A stretch of DNA of 30,829 nt, taken from IMG/VR virus record IMGVR_UViG_3300025112_000108, positions 1 to 30,829 of that record, one strand, 5' to 3'. The stretch's first letter is position 1. Each line of letters begins with the position of its first letter. Made by a program: the position numbers and the translations under genes. The notes beneath the pieces were generated by a model that saw only the letters and a program-made list of their open reading frames with translations, made no database searches and was not told the DNA's origin. Below are positions 20,320 through 29,282 of the stretch, piece by piece. The DNA comes from a virus.

Positions 20320-23300
20320 TGCAAGCCCATCTCTGATAGTCTCTTCTTCAGTCTCTCACTAAATGATAATGTCTCACCAGCAGATTCATTAGATTCCATA
20401 ATATCAGCCAGAGCAGGGATGGATTCCCGTGGTCTCCCAATGTCATCTGCTTTTTCGGCAAGCAGATTAGCCGCTGCCTGTGTTTTAACGGTACTCACAT
20501 GGTCGAACCAAAAAGCTAGGTTAGCATCAAGTTGAGGATATGCTACCCGTAGCGCTCCTCTCATATCAATAGCTTTCTTCCCTTGGTCTCTCTGTTCTTG
20601 CATGGTAGGAACATCCCAGTAGCTAGAGAACACTAAATCGTTTACCTGTATCCTGAAGTTCGATATAAAGTCATAGTCTTCAAGTCTCATTGTCTCCACA
20701 GCTTTAGCAGAAGGGGGCAAATCTTTAATCCAGTTGTCTTTGTTTTCGAGTATGTATTCCTTATGTGACGGGGGTATAGCTCCAAGAAAGGCAGCTAGTT
20801 GACTGTTTATAAACCCCCAATCTATAGGTAAATCCGCTTTATCAAGCAAATCTGCCTGTAACTCTAAGTAAGAATCTAGCAATCTGTCTTCTGGAGCTTG
20901 ATTCTCGTTCATCCATCTCTCTATCCTCTCAGAGGATTTGGGGTCAAGGTATGTTCTTGCAGACCAGAGGACAGCCTTCCCGCCTGAATAGAATGGTCTG
21001 ATGTACTTTCTCTGTCCGTTGTATTCAGTGTTTCCTATCTTACCATCAAGGAAGGATTGCGCTGCAAAGTCAAGGTTGTCATCCCTCTCTTTGGTCACTC
21101 TTTCGTTCTCATCGAAATACCATCTTTCAAAGTCAGTACCTTTCTGCGCCCATTCTTCCTTAGCATCCCTCTCTATATCAGCAAGGTCAGGATGGTTTCT
21201 CCGTAGCTCTTGTATTTCAGCACTATTTAAGCTGGCATAATCACTACCATAATCTTCCTTAGCATATTTCTCTCTCAATGGTTTAACCTTATCCCAAGTA
21301 GTCTCAGGATAGGCTCGACCACCCAGAAACTCTGCTAGACCCCTGAGAGCTCTCTCTTTAACGGAGCCACCTTCCATTGCCACGTTCTCTACCCATATCG
21401 GAGTCAGGTTACTTAACAGTATCTCTTTCGAGAAAGATAGCACTCCATCCCTTGTCGGGTCTCCAATAAAGTTTTGACCTGTAAGCAAATCTACAGAAGC
21501 CCCAGCCACAGGAGATAAGTTACCTCTCAGGAATCGCATATTAGGATTGTCCATTGAAAGCTCTATTAAGGTATCCGCATTGCCTTCTTGGATAGCCTTT
21601 GTCCATTGCCCTGCCAGCCTAATCAGACTGCGAACCTTCGAGCCCGGACCTATCTGTTGCCCCTCAATATTCCATGTTAAAAAGTCTGTCTCTGTAGGGT
21701 CTAAGTGGTCTAGCGGGTCTTCCCTTCGAGCCAAGCTCACAGCAACCGTTACCATAACTATTGCGAATATACCTCTAGCCAAAGCATTTCTAACCAGTTT
21801 CCCTCTGAGATTACCTCTTAGTGTATCGAAAAGCAGAGATGCTATCGCTCTATTGTACTGAGAGGCTAGAACTGCTAATGTTTCACCAGCTCTCCAGTTA
21901 GGAGAGACACCTATCCTATCTGAAGACGCAAGCCCTCTGATTTCATTACAGAACATATCGACTTCTTCCATTGCTTTAGGGCTTACCCCCATGTGCATAA
22001 GCGATTTCTTCAGTTCAATGCCAGCTACGTCAAGAGCTGATTCAAACCCTCTCATAAAAGGCTCAAGAACTGTGGCGCCAGTTTTGCCTAATGCACGCGG
22101 TCCTATCAAACCCAGATTCTTCAGGAATGACTCCTCTTTGCGTGTAAGTTTTATCGCTGAAGATACCAAACCGCCCTTGGCTCCAGCTTCGGTAAATTCT
22201 GTTGAACCACCGCTGGACAGTATCAAATCAGGACTGGCATTGATTACCTCTCTATTGTTGTTATAGTAGTTAGAGAGGAAGCGCGGGTCAAAGATACCTC
22301 TTAACATACCAAGCGCGGCGTTCCCGTATACCTTGGGATTAGCTCCAGCCAAAAATATCAACTGAATAGCTACTGGGCTTAAATCTCCAGCAAGCATAAA
22401 GTAACGCGAAATAGCGTTTACCTTATTAAGACCTCTGACTATTTCAAGTACAGTAGATTGCAACTCCTTATTGATTGCACTTGTCAGTTCTCTTGCCTCT
22501 GGTCCTTTGAATATCTTACCAGCAAAAGCAGGCGCGGCTATCATTCCCTCATCAGCTCCAACCTTCATAGCTATTTCTCTAGCCCTAGCCCTTGCATTAA
22601 CAGCTTGCAGTTGTTCTTTCCGAGCTATGCCAATCAATTCATTAGCTCTTGCAGTAAGTGATTGAACCTCTTTGCTTGTAGGTTTACCTGCTTGGAGCTT
22701 CGGAATCAAGTTCTTTAGCCTCTGTGCTTCTTCAGGATACACACTGGCAATAGCATTGATTGTCGCAGGTGGAACTCTCTCCCCCCGTACAGCTCTATTT
22801 ATACCAGCTAACAGACGTTGGCTTTGCTGTGTTTTTAGCTTAGCGGACTCGGCGGCTAAGACTAAATCATCGGGAGCGCTGGTTGTTCTCCAATCCACCT
22901 GAGTTAACAGCCAGTCGGCAGCCTGCTTATCGGCAACACGATTATAAGCACCCTGAACATTGAGAGCTAATGCTTGGTCATCATTCATAGGAAAGTAACC
23001 CGCGTCAATACCCTCTTTCTGGGACTTGAATGTTCTCTGCTTCTCGAACCCCATCCTCTTCCCCGGTTTTCCCGGTCCTGCCCCGACAGTCCCAGCTTCA
23101 ACTAATGTCCCATCTGATGTTACCTTGAATAGCCATCTCCTGCCAGCATACTCACCGCCCTCATCAAAAAGCAGTTCGTTAATCTTTATATCATTCCGCT
23201 TTAGGAAATCGAGTTTTGCATGCTCTATTTCATTCGCGGATGTAATCCACTCTTTCTGTGCTTGGGTTAATTTATCTCTGTACTTATTAGGATTAGCCCT

Positions 23301-25904
23301 AATGTCATTGACTCCCAAACCTTTCAGCGGACCTGAAGCAATTAGTCCTCTATCATCCAGCTTGCCAAAAAGTCTCTGTTGCCCGCCTAGTCTATTCAGA
23401 TGAGACATAACGGCTTTGCCTCTCTGTGCTGATTCAAACCTCAAGACACTTCTGACAATCTTGTACTTCAGGTGAGGAGAATCGGCTACTGCTGAAGGGT
23501 TAAAATGTGACATAATCTGTTTCACAATCGGTAAGTTAGCAAACACCTTCCAGTCATCCTGTTTTGTCATTAAATCATGGACAACTTGAGCAGAACGTAG
23601 ATTAGGCATTAACCCTTCCCACTCAGTCGGGACTCCCTCTAACATAGACTCTTCGATAGGGTTAGAAGGCGGTTGTTTATCTGGGGGGTTCGGTTCTGGT
23701 TGCGTTATTCTTCCTTCAGCTGGAGCTATAGCACCTTGCTTATGGACAGCTTCAACCTCTGCCGTAGCTGCTTTAGGAACTGTTTTGACTTCAGGTGTTA
23801 CAGGCTGGGTGGGTTGGGGTTGCCCTACGATGAGTTCGTGGTAATTCCCTCTTAAACCAACATTGACAGCAATAACATTATCTATAGGGATTTCTCTGGA
23901 TATTACATCCTCTCCAAATTGTTTAGCAAAAGCCTCTGTGGTAGCCCAATTCGTAGTAGGCTTTTCTATCTGTTTCCCTGTAGCACGAAATAGCTTTATC
24001 GTATCTCCGTGTTGTTGCCTCAAGACATCTCTAGTAGATTGGAATGCATTATATAGTTGTCTTGGTGATATATCAGGATTTTGTCTAGCTAATATTCTAT
24101 CTGCTGGTGTAAAAGCATCAAACGCAACCCCCTCTGAGCCTTCAACTAAAACCTCAAAGATTGCCTTATCTTTAATCAATTCACTATGGGCAACTCCTAT
24201 AACTTCAGGAGTTAAAGTGCTTTTCCTATCTACAGCCGATTTTATCTTTGTCACATCCAGTGGCTTTACTAATGAGAATTGTATATCTCTTATCTCTTTG
24301 CTTAAAGCCTTAAATTCCGCAGCTTCACTTGGGGTCAACCCCTCTTTCTCTACAAAAGGTTTTGCCTGCTCAATGAGTTCTTTTATCCTAGCCCTTCGCA
24401 CCTTCTCACTTACTTCAGGTGTTACAGCTCCCCTAGCTTGGTCTAGTTTAAGTTGGTCATCTAGTGAAGCCTGAGTAGTCACGCCTTTGCCAGCTGGTCT
24501 AACTACCTTATCTTCACCAAACATACCCTTCTGTAAACCAGCTTCAGGCTGTCCGACCTCAGTGACAGGTGTAGTAGTCTCTGGTTGTGCTCTTAAACTA
24601 GCAAGTTGATTCTCAATAGCATCAGCATTATTAACTCTAAATTCTTCCTCTGTCGTATTGAGTTTTAGACCTTGAGAAATCTTAATAGCAATATTATTAG
24701 CTGCTGTAGATGGGACAGGAGCTATATTAGATAATGCTTGCTTCTCTTCAGATGTAAGAGCTTCCCAAGGTTTATTAGCTACTGATGGAGCTAATCCAGC
24801 TACATTAACATTAGCTACCTTCTGTGCTATTGGAGCGTTATCCCACAATACATTAGTTAATTCTGTGGGGAGTGTGCCTTGAGCCATGGCTCCAGTCTGG
24901 GTAGCTCTGGGAACAAAAGGCTCTCCCGCTGTAGGAGCTGGTCTAGTACCCGTAGGAGCTGTTCTCCCCGCGGGTGTACCTCTTTGATAAGCAGAACGGA
25001 ATTGTCTCATAAGAGCATCTGCTGCTTTTGTCTGTCCACTCTTATGTAAATCAAAAGCCCATTTCAAAGCAGTCTCCGCGTCTTTGAATACTGGACTATT
25101 ACGAGATATACCCAGTTCTTGAGCGCGACTAACCAATGCTTGCCGTTCTGGTAGTCTATTGAAAGATACGTTAGCCCTGAGAGGAGCTGAACCTACCCAT
25201 AAACCCGTTAACAATGAGCCTACTAATACTAAATCGGTAGCCGAAACAGGGAAATCACCAACTTTGAAGAGAGGAGCTGTAACTGCTTGAACTATGGGAC
25301 CACCAGCCTTTATCATCTCTGACTGCCTGATACCAAGGACCCTTCTTTCTTCAGTGGCTCTCGCTTCTCTGGCCGCCTTTTTGAACTCAGGAGTATTCCT
25401 GATACGAGCCATTTCAAGGTTCCACTGATCGACAGTTAGGGTTTCTCCTCTATCAATAGAACCAGTGGGAGCCATGTGTTCTGAAATATCCCTAGCTTCA
25501 GTTGTTCCGGGGAATGGACCAGTTACAGCATCAGTTGCACCAAAGAAGTCTTCGGCTCCCCTGAATGGTTCTGGTTCCAACGGAGTTATATCTTCAGGTA
25601 AAGTAAACTGAGGCGTAACTCTGTCTGAGAATCCAGTATCACGCGGAATAAAGTCGTTATCTCGGAAACGGAATATCTCATCGGCAGGGCTATCAACAGT
25701 TTGGGCGGTTTCACCATGCAAACGACTAAACAACCTGTCTGTTAGACTTGGAGTATCAGCTTGTTCTACTTCTTCCTGTCCACCCTGTAGACGCCTTTCA
25801 AGTCTCTCGGTGAAAGACAAAGGTTTAGGCTCTTGCGGCATTATCTCCTGCAAGACCTTTTTATCTTCTCTTAACCTTTTTAACAGCTCATCTATAGTTG
25901 CCAT
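20316..25904 (-). CDS. Giant polyvalent-type internal virion protein with ART-like segment, 1862 aa
   Basis: A multidomain protein between portal and scaffold genes, where short-tailed phages keep internal or ejected proteins. Visible parts: repeated LSFTERLERRL-type motifs at 29-39 and 53-62; a hydrophobic segment near 213-235; Pro/Thr-rich linkers (about 330-470); an ADP-ribosyltransferase-like segment at about 625-695 (Arg640 in LFRA, TNWATT at 651-656, HELIVG with Glu690); long helical parts at about 750-1200; a membrane-like segment near 1365-1390; and a C-terminal region to 1862 ending in LSFSERLKKRL. The layout fits phage polyvalent proteins injected with DNA. No muramidase or peptidase motif was found. 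Confidence 0.7.
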   Translation of the reverse strand: MATIDELLKRLREDKKVLQEIMPQEPKPLSFTERLERRLQGGQEEVEQADTPSLTDRLFSRLHGETAQTVDSPADEIFRFRDNDFIPRDTGFSDRVTPQFTLPEDITPLEPEPFRGAEDFFGATDAVTGPFPGTTEARDISEHMAPTGSIDRGETLTVDQWNLEMARIRNTPEFKKAAREARATEERRVLGIRQSEMIKAGGPIVQAVTAPLFKVGDFPVSATDLVLVGSLLTGLWVGSAPLRANVSFNRLPERQALVSRAQELGISRNSPVFKDAETALKWAFDLHKSGQTKAADALMRQFRSAYQRGTPAGRTAPTGTRPAPTAGEPFVPRATQTGAMAQGTLPTELTNVLWDNAPIAQKVANVNVAGLAPSVANKPWEALTSEEKQALSNIAPVPSTAANNIAIKISQGLKLNTTEEEFRVNNADAIENQLASLRAQPETTTPVTEVGQPEAGLQKGMFGEDKVVRPAGKGVTTQASLDDQLKLDQARGAVTPEVSEKVRRARIKELIEQAKPFVEKEGLTPSEAAEFKALSKEIRDIQFSLVKPLDVTKIKSAVDRKSTLTPEVIGVAHSELIKDKAIFEVLVEGSEGVAFDAFTPADRILARQNPDISPRQLYNAFQSTRDVLRQQHGDTIKLFRATGKQIEKPTTNWATTEAFAKQFGEDVISREIPIDNVIAVNVGLRGNYHELIVGQPQPTQPVTPEVKTVPKAATAEVEAVHKQGAIAPAEGRITQPEPNPPDKQPPSNPIEESMLEGVPTEWEGLMPNLRSAQVVHDLMTKQDDWKVFANLPIVKQIMSHFNPSAVADSPHLKYKIVRSVLRFESAQRGKAVMSHLNRLGGQQRLFGKLDDRGLIASGPLKGLGVNDIRANPNKYRDKLTQAQKEWITSANEIEHAKLDFLKRNDIKINELLFDEGGEYAGRRWLFKVTSDGTLVEAGTVGAGPGKPGKRMGFEKQRTFKSQKEGIDAGYFPMNDDQALALNVQGAYNRVADKQAADWLLTQVDWRTTSAPDDLVLAAESAKLKTQQSQRLLAGINRAVRGERVPPATINAIASVYPEEAQRLKNLIPKLQAGKPTSKEVQSLTARANELIGIARKEQLQAVNARARAREIAMKVGADEGMIAAPAFAGKIFKGPEARELTSAINKELQSTVLEIVRGLNKVNAISRYFMLAGDLSPVAIQLIFLAGANPKVYGNAALGMLRGIFDPRFLSNYYNNNREVINASPDLILSSGGSTEFTEAGAKGGLVSSAIKLTRKEESFLKNLGLIGPRALGKTGATVLEPFMRGFESALDVAGIELKKSLMHMGVSPKAMEEVDMFCNEIRGLASSDRIGVSPNWRAGETLAVLASQYNRAIASLLFDTLRGNLRGKLVRNALARGIFAIVMVTVAVSLARREDPLDHLDPTETDFLTWNIEGQQIGPGSKVRSLIRLAGQWTKAIQEGNADTLIELSMDNPNMRFLRGNLSPVAGASVDLLTGQNFIGDPTRDGVLSFSKEILLSNLTPIWVENVAMEGGSVKERALRGLAEFLGGRAYPETTWDKVKPLREKYAKEDYGSDYASLNSAEIQELRRNHPDLADIERDAKEEWAQKGTDFERWYFDENERVTKERDDNLDFAAQSFLDGKIGNTEYNGQRKYIRPFYSGGKAVLWSARTYLDPKSSERIERWMNENQAPEDRLLDSYLELQADLLDKADLPIDWGFINSQLAAFLGAIPPSHKEYILENKDNWIKDLPPSAKAVETMRLEDYDFISNFRIQVNDLVFSSYWDVPTMQEQRDQGKKAIDMRGALRVAYPQLDANLAFWFDHVSTVKTQAAANLLAEKADDIGRPRESIPALADIMESNESAGETLSFSERLKKRLSEMGLQ

Positions 25905-25906
25905 AC

Positions 25907-26683
25907 TTAGAATCTGAAGAACCTAGTACGCGGTTTGAATCTCTGCTCTCTTACTCCTCTTTGTTCAGGAGCTAAGTTCTGGAACTGCTCCCTGAATTGT
26001 CCCTGTTTCAGGAATGACAAGAACGGGTCCTCAGCTGGTGTCTGTCTGCCTCTTTCCTGTAATTGCCTGAGTTCTGCACCTGCTTTGGTTCTCCCTGCAA
26101 AAGAAGGAGATGATAGTTGCTGTAGTTGGAGTTTAGCGACCTCAGCATCAAAGTCCTTAGTAAACAAATCTCTTGCTTCTTGACCGCGGGCTCCAAACCT
26201 GTTGACGGTAGCAGGAAATTGTCTGTCTAGGAAACTGCGGAAGTTAGCATTACCGCCAGCTACCTCATCAGCAAATGTCTTGAATACACTACTTAGACTT
26301 TCTGCTGGTGGTTTATCGGTTACAGTACGGCTGGTCAAATCTGTTACCACGTCTTCCATAAACTGCCGTTCATCTATTATCCTTTGCTCTCTATCGGTGA
26401 ACCTGCCTGTGGCACTAGGGCGCGCGAAAGCATCCTGAGCTTTTGGTGCTATCGAACCAGTCACTCCCTGCTGCCTCTCCCTGAGCAAAGCTACACGCGA
26501 AGACTGTTCTCCAGTAATAATGCCTTTTGCCACAAGAGAAACAAGAACATCCTCTGCAAACTCATCATCGGGATGTTTAACCAGCACATTAAGCCGATTC
26601 AAAGGCAACCCAGTTAGCTCTTGCCAACTACGCCTCTCGATCGGGTCATACTCTAAAAATCTAAGGTCTCGTTCTGTTACCAT
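25907..26683 (-). CDS. Hypothetical virion-operon protein, 258 aa
   Basis: Not recognised. A highly charged, Gln/Arg/Phe-rich, mainly helical protein with probable disordered parts (TGSIAPKAQDAFARPSATG, then a glutamine-rich coiled region and a basic FKPRTRFFRF end). AGGAGGGCGTAAG, which includes the portal stop, precedes the ATG, and two bases separate its stop from the giant gene's ATG. It may be an internal head protein or a partner of the 1862-aa protein. Confidence 0.6.
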   Translation of the reverse strand: MVTERDLRFLEYDPIERRSWQELTGLPLNRLNVLVKHPDDEFAEDVLVSLVAKGIITGEQSSRVALLRERQQGVTGSIAPKAQDAFARPSATGRFTDREQRIIDERQFMEDVVTDLTSRTVTDKPPAESLSSVFKTFADEVAGGNANFRSFLDRQFPATVNRFGARGQEARDLFTKDFDAEVAKLQLQQLSSPSFAGRTKAGAELRQLQERGRQTPAEDPFLSFLKQGQFREQFQNLAPEQRGVREQRFKPRTRFFRF

Positions 26684-26684
26684 C

Positions 26685-28394
26685 TTACGCCCTCCTGCTA
26701 CTCAAGTTTTGTGCTTGTTCTGCTAGGTTCCCTTTAGTGGTTGACTGACGTGCTGCTATTTCAGCTTCAGCAGTTGAGGCTGGTCCACCAGTCGGCCCAC
26801 TGGGAGATATACCCGCCCCAGCCATAATAGTGTTAATGATAATCTGTGCTCCAGTTTTATCACCATCTTCAAATAATGCTCTTGCCATATCCCATGCTTT
26901 CTTCTGAGTTATTAGTTCAGCATCTTCTCTGTCAATGATTCCCTGCTCTAAGTTAGTATCATCAACGTCAGCATACTTCTCTCTAGCTGTCTGCTTCGAG
27001 AGTATACCTGCCTTGGTTGACTGTACAGCCAAGCCCATCTTACCAACCTCATCTCTCAAGAGGTTAAGTTTCAGTTCACATTGAAAGTGCCAGTTATCCT
27101 CAATGTCTTTTGGTTCTATCTCAGCATGGAATCTCTTGCCACTCTTATCATCACCCTCAAACACATTAGCTTTATAATCACCGTTCTTATACTGCCTGAC
27201 TATCTCCTCAGCCAGCCAAGCAAAGCACATCTCGATATTCTTTTTGTAAGGTTTGAGTGTTTGTCTAGCTGAGTCGGTTAGCATATCAATACCGGCTGCA
27301 GGGATAGCCTGATTATTCTGACCAAAGGCTATAGGAGCCATACCACCCATGCTTACCTGATTAGCGGTAAAAGCCTGCATCTGTAAAATATCCTGATTAG
27401 AAGGTTGTTCAAGGAACTTCTTTAATGTTTGCCCTTTAGCTGCATCAAGAAGTATAGTCCTACCCTTTACGTATGGGTCTTTCTCTATCTCCGGGGGAAG
27501 AGGAGCCTTACTACTATCATACTCGACAACAGTTGGCATCTTAGCTGATTGCCCTGCCCGTGTTAACTCATAAGAATGTAATCGGCTCTCAATAGGATAG
27601 ATATGTCTATTCTTGGCATAAATACTCTCTCCCAAGTCTTTGATTGTATTGGTCCGTCTTTGACTTTGAATAAAAGGAATAGAACCTACAGGGAGTATCA
27701 ATACAGGTACATGATCTTGTCCGTGTTCTTTAGGGCCATCTACCCATTTATCACCAACCCAAGTACCCGTCTCCGTCTCATCAAAAGCATTGTTAACCAG
27801 TATGCGTCCCTGTGAATCTTCAGACGCGGTTATCTTATCATTGCCATATTCGTCTTTCAGTTGAGCTAGTGTGGCAAATCGCTGGTAGTTTACCCATGAG
27901 GCACCATTTTTACCTGCAATCCACTGGGTATTAAGAGGGTCCCAAGCTGCAATATGCACTTTCAGCTTACCACCATCTTCTTCTAGGTAACATCTCAGGA
28001 TACACCAACCTCTAATAGGAGAGTAAAAAGATAACTCAGACTGAATATCTATTGCTTCGGGTATCTGGATGATTTCCCAATCGGCCATCTGGATAGCACC
28101 GATAGCCAGTTGTTCAGTTTTGGATAGGGCGTCACGTTCCTTGCTCTTTTCGTCTGACTGAGGAATCCACAACTTACGTCTAGCTTCTCCTAAAGCACCC
28201 ATAATAGAATAACCCAGTGTAGCCGGGCTATTAGTTGTGTAGTTTTCCCACTCACCTTCTTCTGCTGGAATCTGATACTTCTCTAATGTAAGTAGGTCGT
28301 AATCATCTTCCCATCTTGTGAGTAAATCAGTAGTGTGCTTCTCATGACTAAGTATCTTAGCTCTCTGTACTGCTATTTCTTTATCTAATCCCAT
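26685..28394 (-). CDS. Portal protein
   Basis: A 569-aa portal of the short-tailed phage kind. The N-terminal wing contains ILSHEKHTTDLLTRWEDDYDLL. The middle carries WDPLNTQWIAGKNG, MPTVVEYDSS and GRTILLDAAKGQTLKKFL. Next comes the stem/crown helix region with FTANQVSMGGMAPIAFGQ, IDMLTDSARQTLKPYKKNIEMCFAWLAEEI, then LSKQTAREKY and DREDAELITQKK. The order portal, 258-aa protein, giant protein, scaffold, capsid is as expected. GAGGAGGGC lies before the ATG. No terminase is adjacent, which is unusual; it may lie beyond the right edge. Confidence 0.85.
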   Translation of the reverse strand: MGLDKEIAVQRAKILSHEKHTTDLLTRWEDDYDLLTLEKYQIPAEEGEWENYTTNSPATLGYSIMGALGEARRKLWIPQSDEKSKERDALSKTEQLAIGAIQMADWEIIQIPEAIDIQSELSFYSPIRGWCILRCYLEEDGGKLKVHIAAWDPLNTQWIAGKNGASWVNYQRFATLAQLKDEYGNDKITASEDSQGRILVNNAFDETETGTWVGDKWVDGPKEHGQDHVPVLILPVGSIPFIQSQRRTNTIKDLGESIYAKNRHIYPIESRLHSYELTRAGQSAKMPTVVEYDSSKAPLPPEIEKDPYVKGRTILLDAAKGQTLKKFLEQPSNQDILQMQAFTANQVSMGGMAPIAFGQNNQAIPAAGIDMLTDSARQTLKPYKKNIEMCFAWLAEEIVRQYKNGDYKANVFEGDDKSGKRFHAEIEPKDIEDNWHFQCELKLNLLRDEVGKMGLAVQSTKAGILSKQTAREKYADVDDTNLEQGIIDREDAELITQKKAWDMARALFEDGDKTGAQIIINTIMAGAGISPSGPTGGPASTAEAEIAARQSTTKGNLAEQAQNLSSRRA

Positions 28395-28408
28395 GCGCTC
28401 GGCCCTCC

Positions 28409-28621
28409 TCAGACATCTCGTTCATACTCATCGGTAGCAAACCTATTATGACTGTTATCAGTAAGTCTCCAGCCAAAATAGCTATTGACTATTGATATTA
28501 TTCTACCACATATAGTACCACACTTAGCACACATAGCTATATGTGGTGTTTTATGAGCAAAACTGACTATATTCTCAAAGATGCCGTGATCGGGACACTC
28601 ATACTCGTATTGAGGGCTCAT
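28409..28621 (-). CDS. FmdB-like zinc-ribbon protein, 70 aa
   Basis: YEYECPDHGIFE near the N-terminus and CAKCGTICGRII further on match the opening of FmdB-type regulatory zinc ribbons (CPxH then CxxC). The start is at ATG 28621, overlapping the upstream stop (TAATG). A GTG at 28633 is an alternative. These small proteins often occur just before portal genes. Function unknown. Confidence 0.65.
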   Translation of the reverse strand: MSPQYEYECPDHGIFENIVSFAHKTPHIAMCAKCGTICGRIISIVNSYFGWRLTDNSHNRFATDEYERDV

Positions 28622-28791
28622 TACTTCACCCACTCGAATTTATGTTTTCTCAGTAAATCCCAACAGAAATGCAGCCGGTTCCAGAATTTTAACTTGCACA
28701 TCTCGTTAAAGTAGTTCCCCCAGCCATCTCTAAGTGTTTTCTGTATCATCTTGGTCTGCTTTCTCTTAAACTTTATGTCTTTCTTATTCAT
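28621..28791 (-). CDS. Basic hypothetical protein, 56 aa
   Basis: The start is at ATG 28791, after GGAG six bases upstream and overlapping the previous stop as ATGA. The product is lysine-rich at its N-terminus (MNKKDIKFKRKQTKMIQK) and rich in tryptophan and phenylalanine after that. It may contact membrane or nucleic acid. No family is seen. Confidence 0.5.
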   Translation of the reverse strand: MNKKDIKFKRKQTKMIQKTLRDGWGNYFNEMCKLKFWNRLHFCWDLLRKHKFEWVK

Positions 28792-28892
28792 CCCCTGCTC
28801 CAATTTTGTTTCGGGTTTATCCCTCCTAGTAAACGACCCGCAACAGAAGACAACATAGCTACTGTGGCCGCTATAATAAGAATCCTTTTCAT
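28788..28892 (-). CDS. Small membrane or secreted peptide, 34 aa
   Basis: Found by translating the gap. MKRILIIAATVAMLSSVAG looks like a signal peptide or a short membrane helix, followed by a polar tail (KQNWSRG). GGAGGTATT directly before the ATG is a strong ribosome site. The stop overlaps the next ATG. Function unknown. Confidence 0.55.
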   Translation of the reverse strand: MKRILIIAATVAMLSSVAGRLLGGINPKQNWSRG

Positions 28893-28942
28893 AATACCTC
28901 CATTTATTTTATATTCGACTCATTTTGATACAATTAAGTTAT

Positions 28943-28996
28943 TAGCTCTGGAATCCCGCCCCTTTCCCTGTTTGGCCATATCAGCCGATTGAGCTA
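28943..28996 (-). repeat. Bulged inverted repeat, possible structured RNA
   Basis: TAGCTC pairs with GAGCTA at the ends, then AATC pairs with GATT after a three-base bulge, enclosing a smaller GGC/GCC hairpin. The stretch from 28893 to 29023 has no convincing gene. A 29-codon frame with a GTG start crosses it but has no ribosome site. Confidence 0.35.
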
Positions 28997-29023
28997 TTGT
29001 TTTGCCCACAATGCCATATTCAA

Positions 29024-29224
29024 TTATATATTATATTCGTTATCCAATTTAATATTCAATTCGTTATCCAGTAGTTCTTCTAATACGTCAATATGAAGAG
29101 GAAAGCCACACATCGGGCAATCTGCCGTGATGTTAGCAGGTATATCCTCAACCCCGATAAAAATACCACAGATAGCAATAAGACAATTCGGGCAAGTGGT
29201 ATGTTCGAGAACTGCTCTATTCAT
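29024..29224 (-). CDS. Zinc-ribbon protein, 66 aa
   Basis: CPNC (11-14) and CPMC (36-39) with a Gly-Phe following form a rubredoxin-like zinc ribbon. The C-terminal 20 residues are acidic and Asn/Leu-rich. No recognised family. It lies between small membrane genes in the right-hand accessory block. Confidence 0.6.
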   Translation of the reverse strand: MNRAVLEHTTCPNCLIAICGIFIGVEDIPANITADCPMCGFPLHIDVLEELLDNELNIKLDNEYNI

Positions 29225-29282
29225 CTAGTCTTTCCTGTGCCTCAATTTATTAGCTGATATTGTTCTGATGAACTTCAAAGCC

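Noticed and set aside
23863-24474. 203-codon plus-strand ORF antisense to the giant gene
   Set aside because: It has no ribosome site, the product is Ser/Leu-rich as expected from the complement of the coding strand, and no neighbours are on that strand.
28900-28935. Promoter before the 34-aa gene
   Set aside because: The best boxes are TTGTAT and TAAAAT with a 16-base spacer; the -35 matches only three positions, so it is not separable from chance.
28943-28996. tRNA gene
   Set aside because: Strings resemble a D-arm and T-arm, but no 7-bp acceptor stem, anticodon stem or CCA-proximal pairing can be built.
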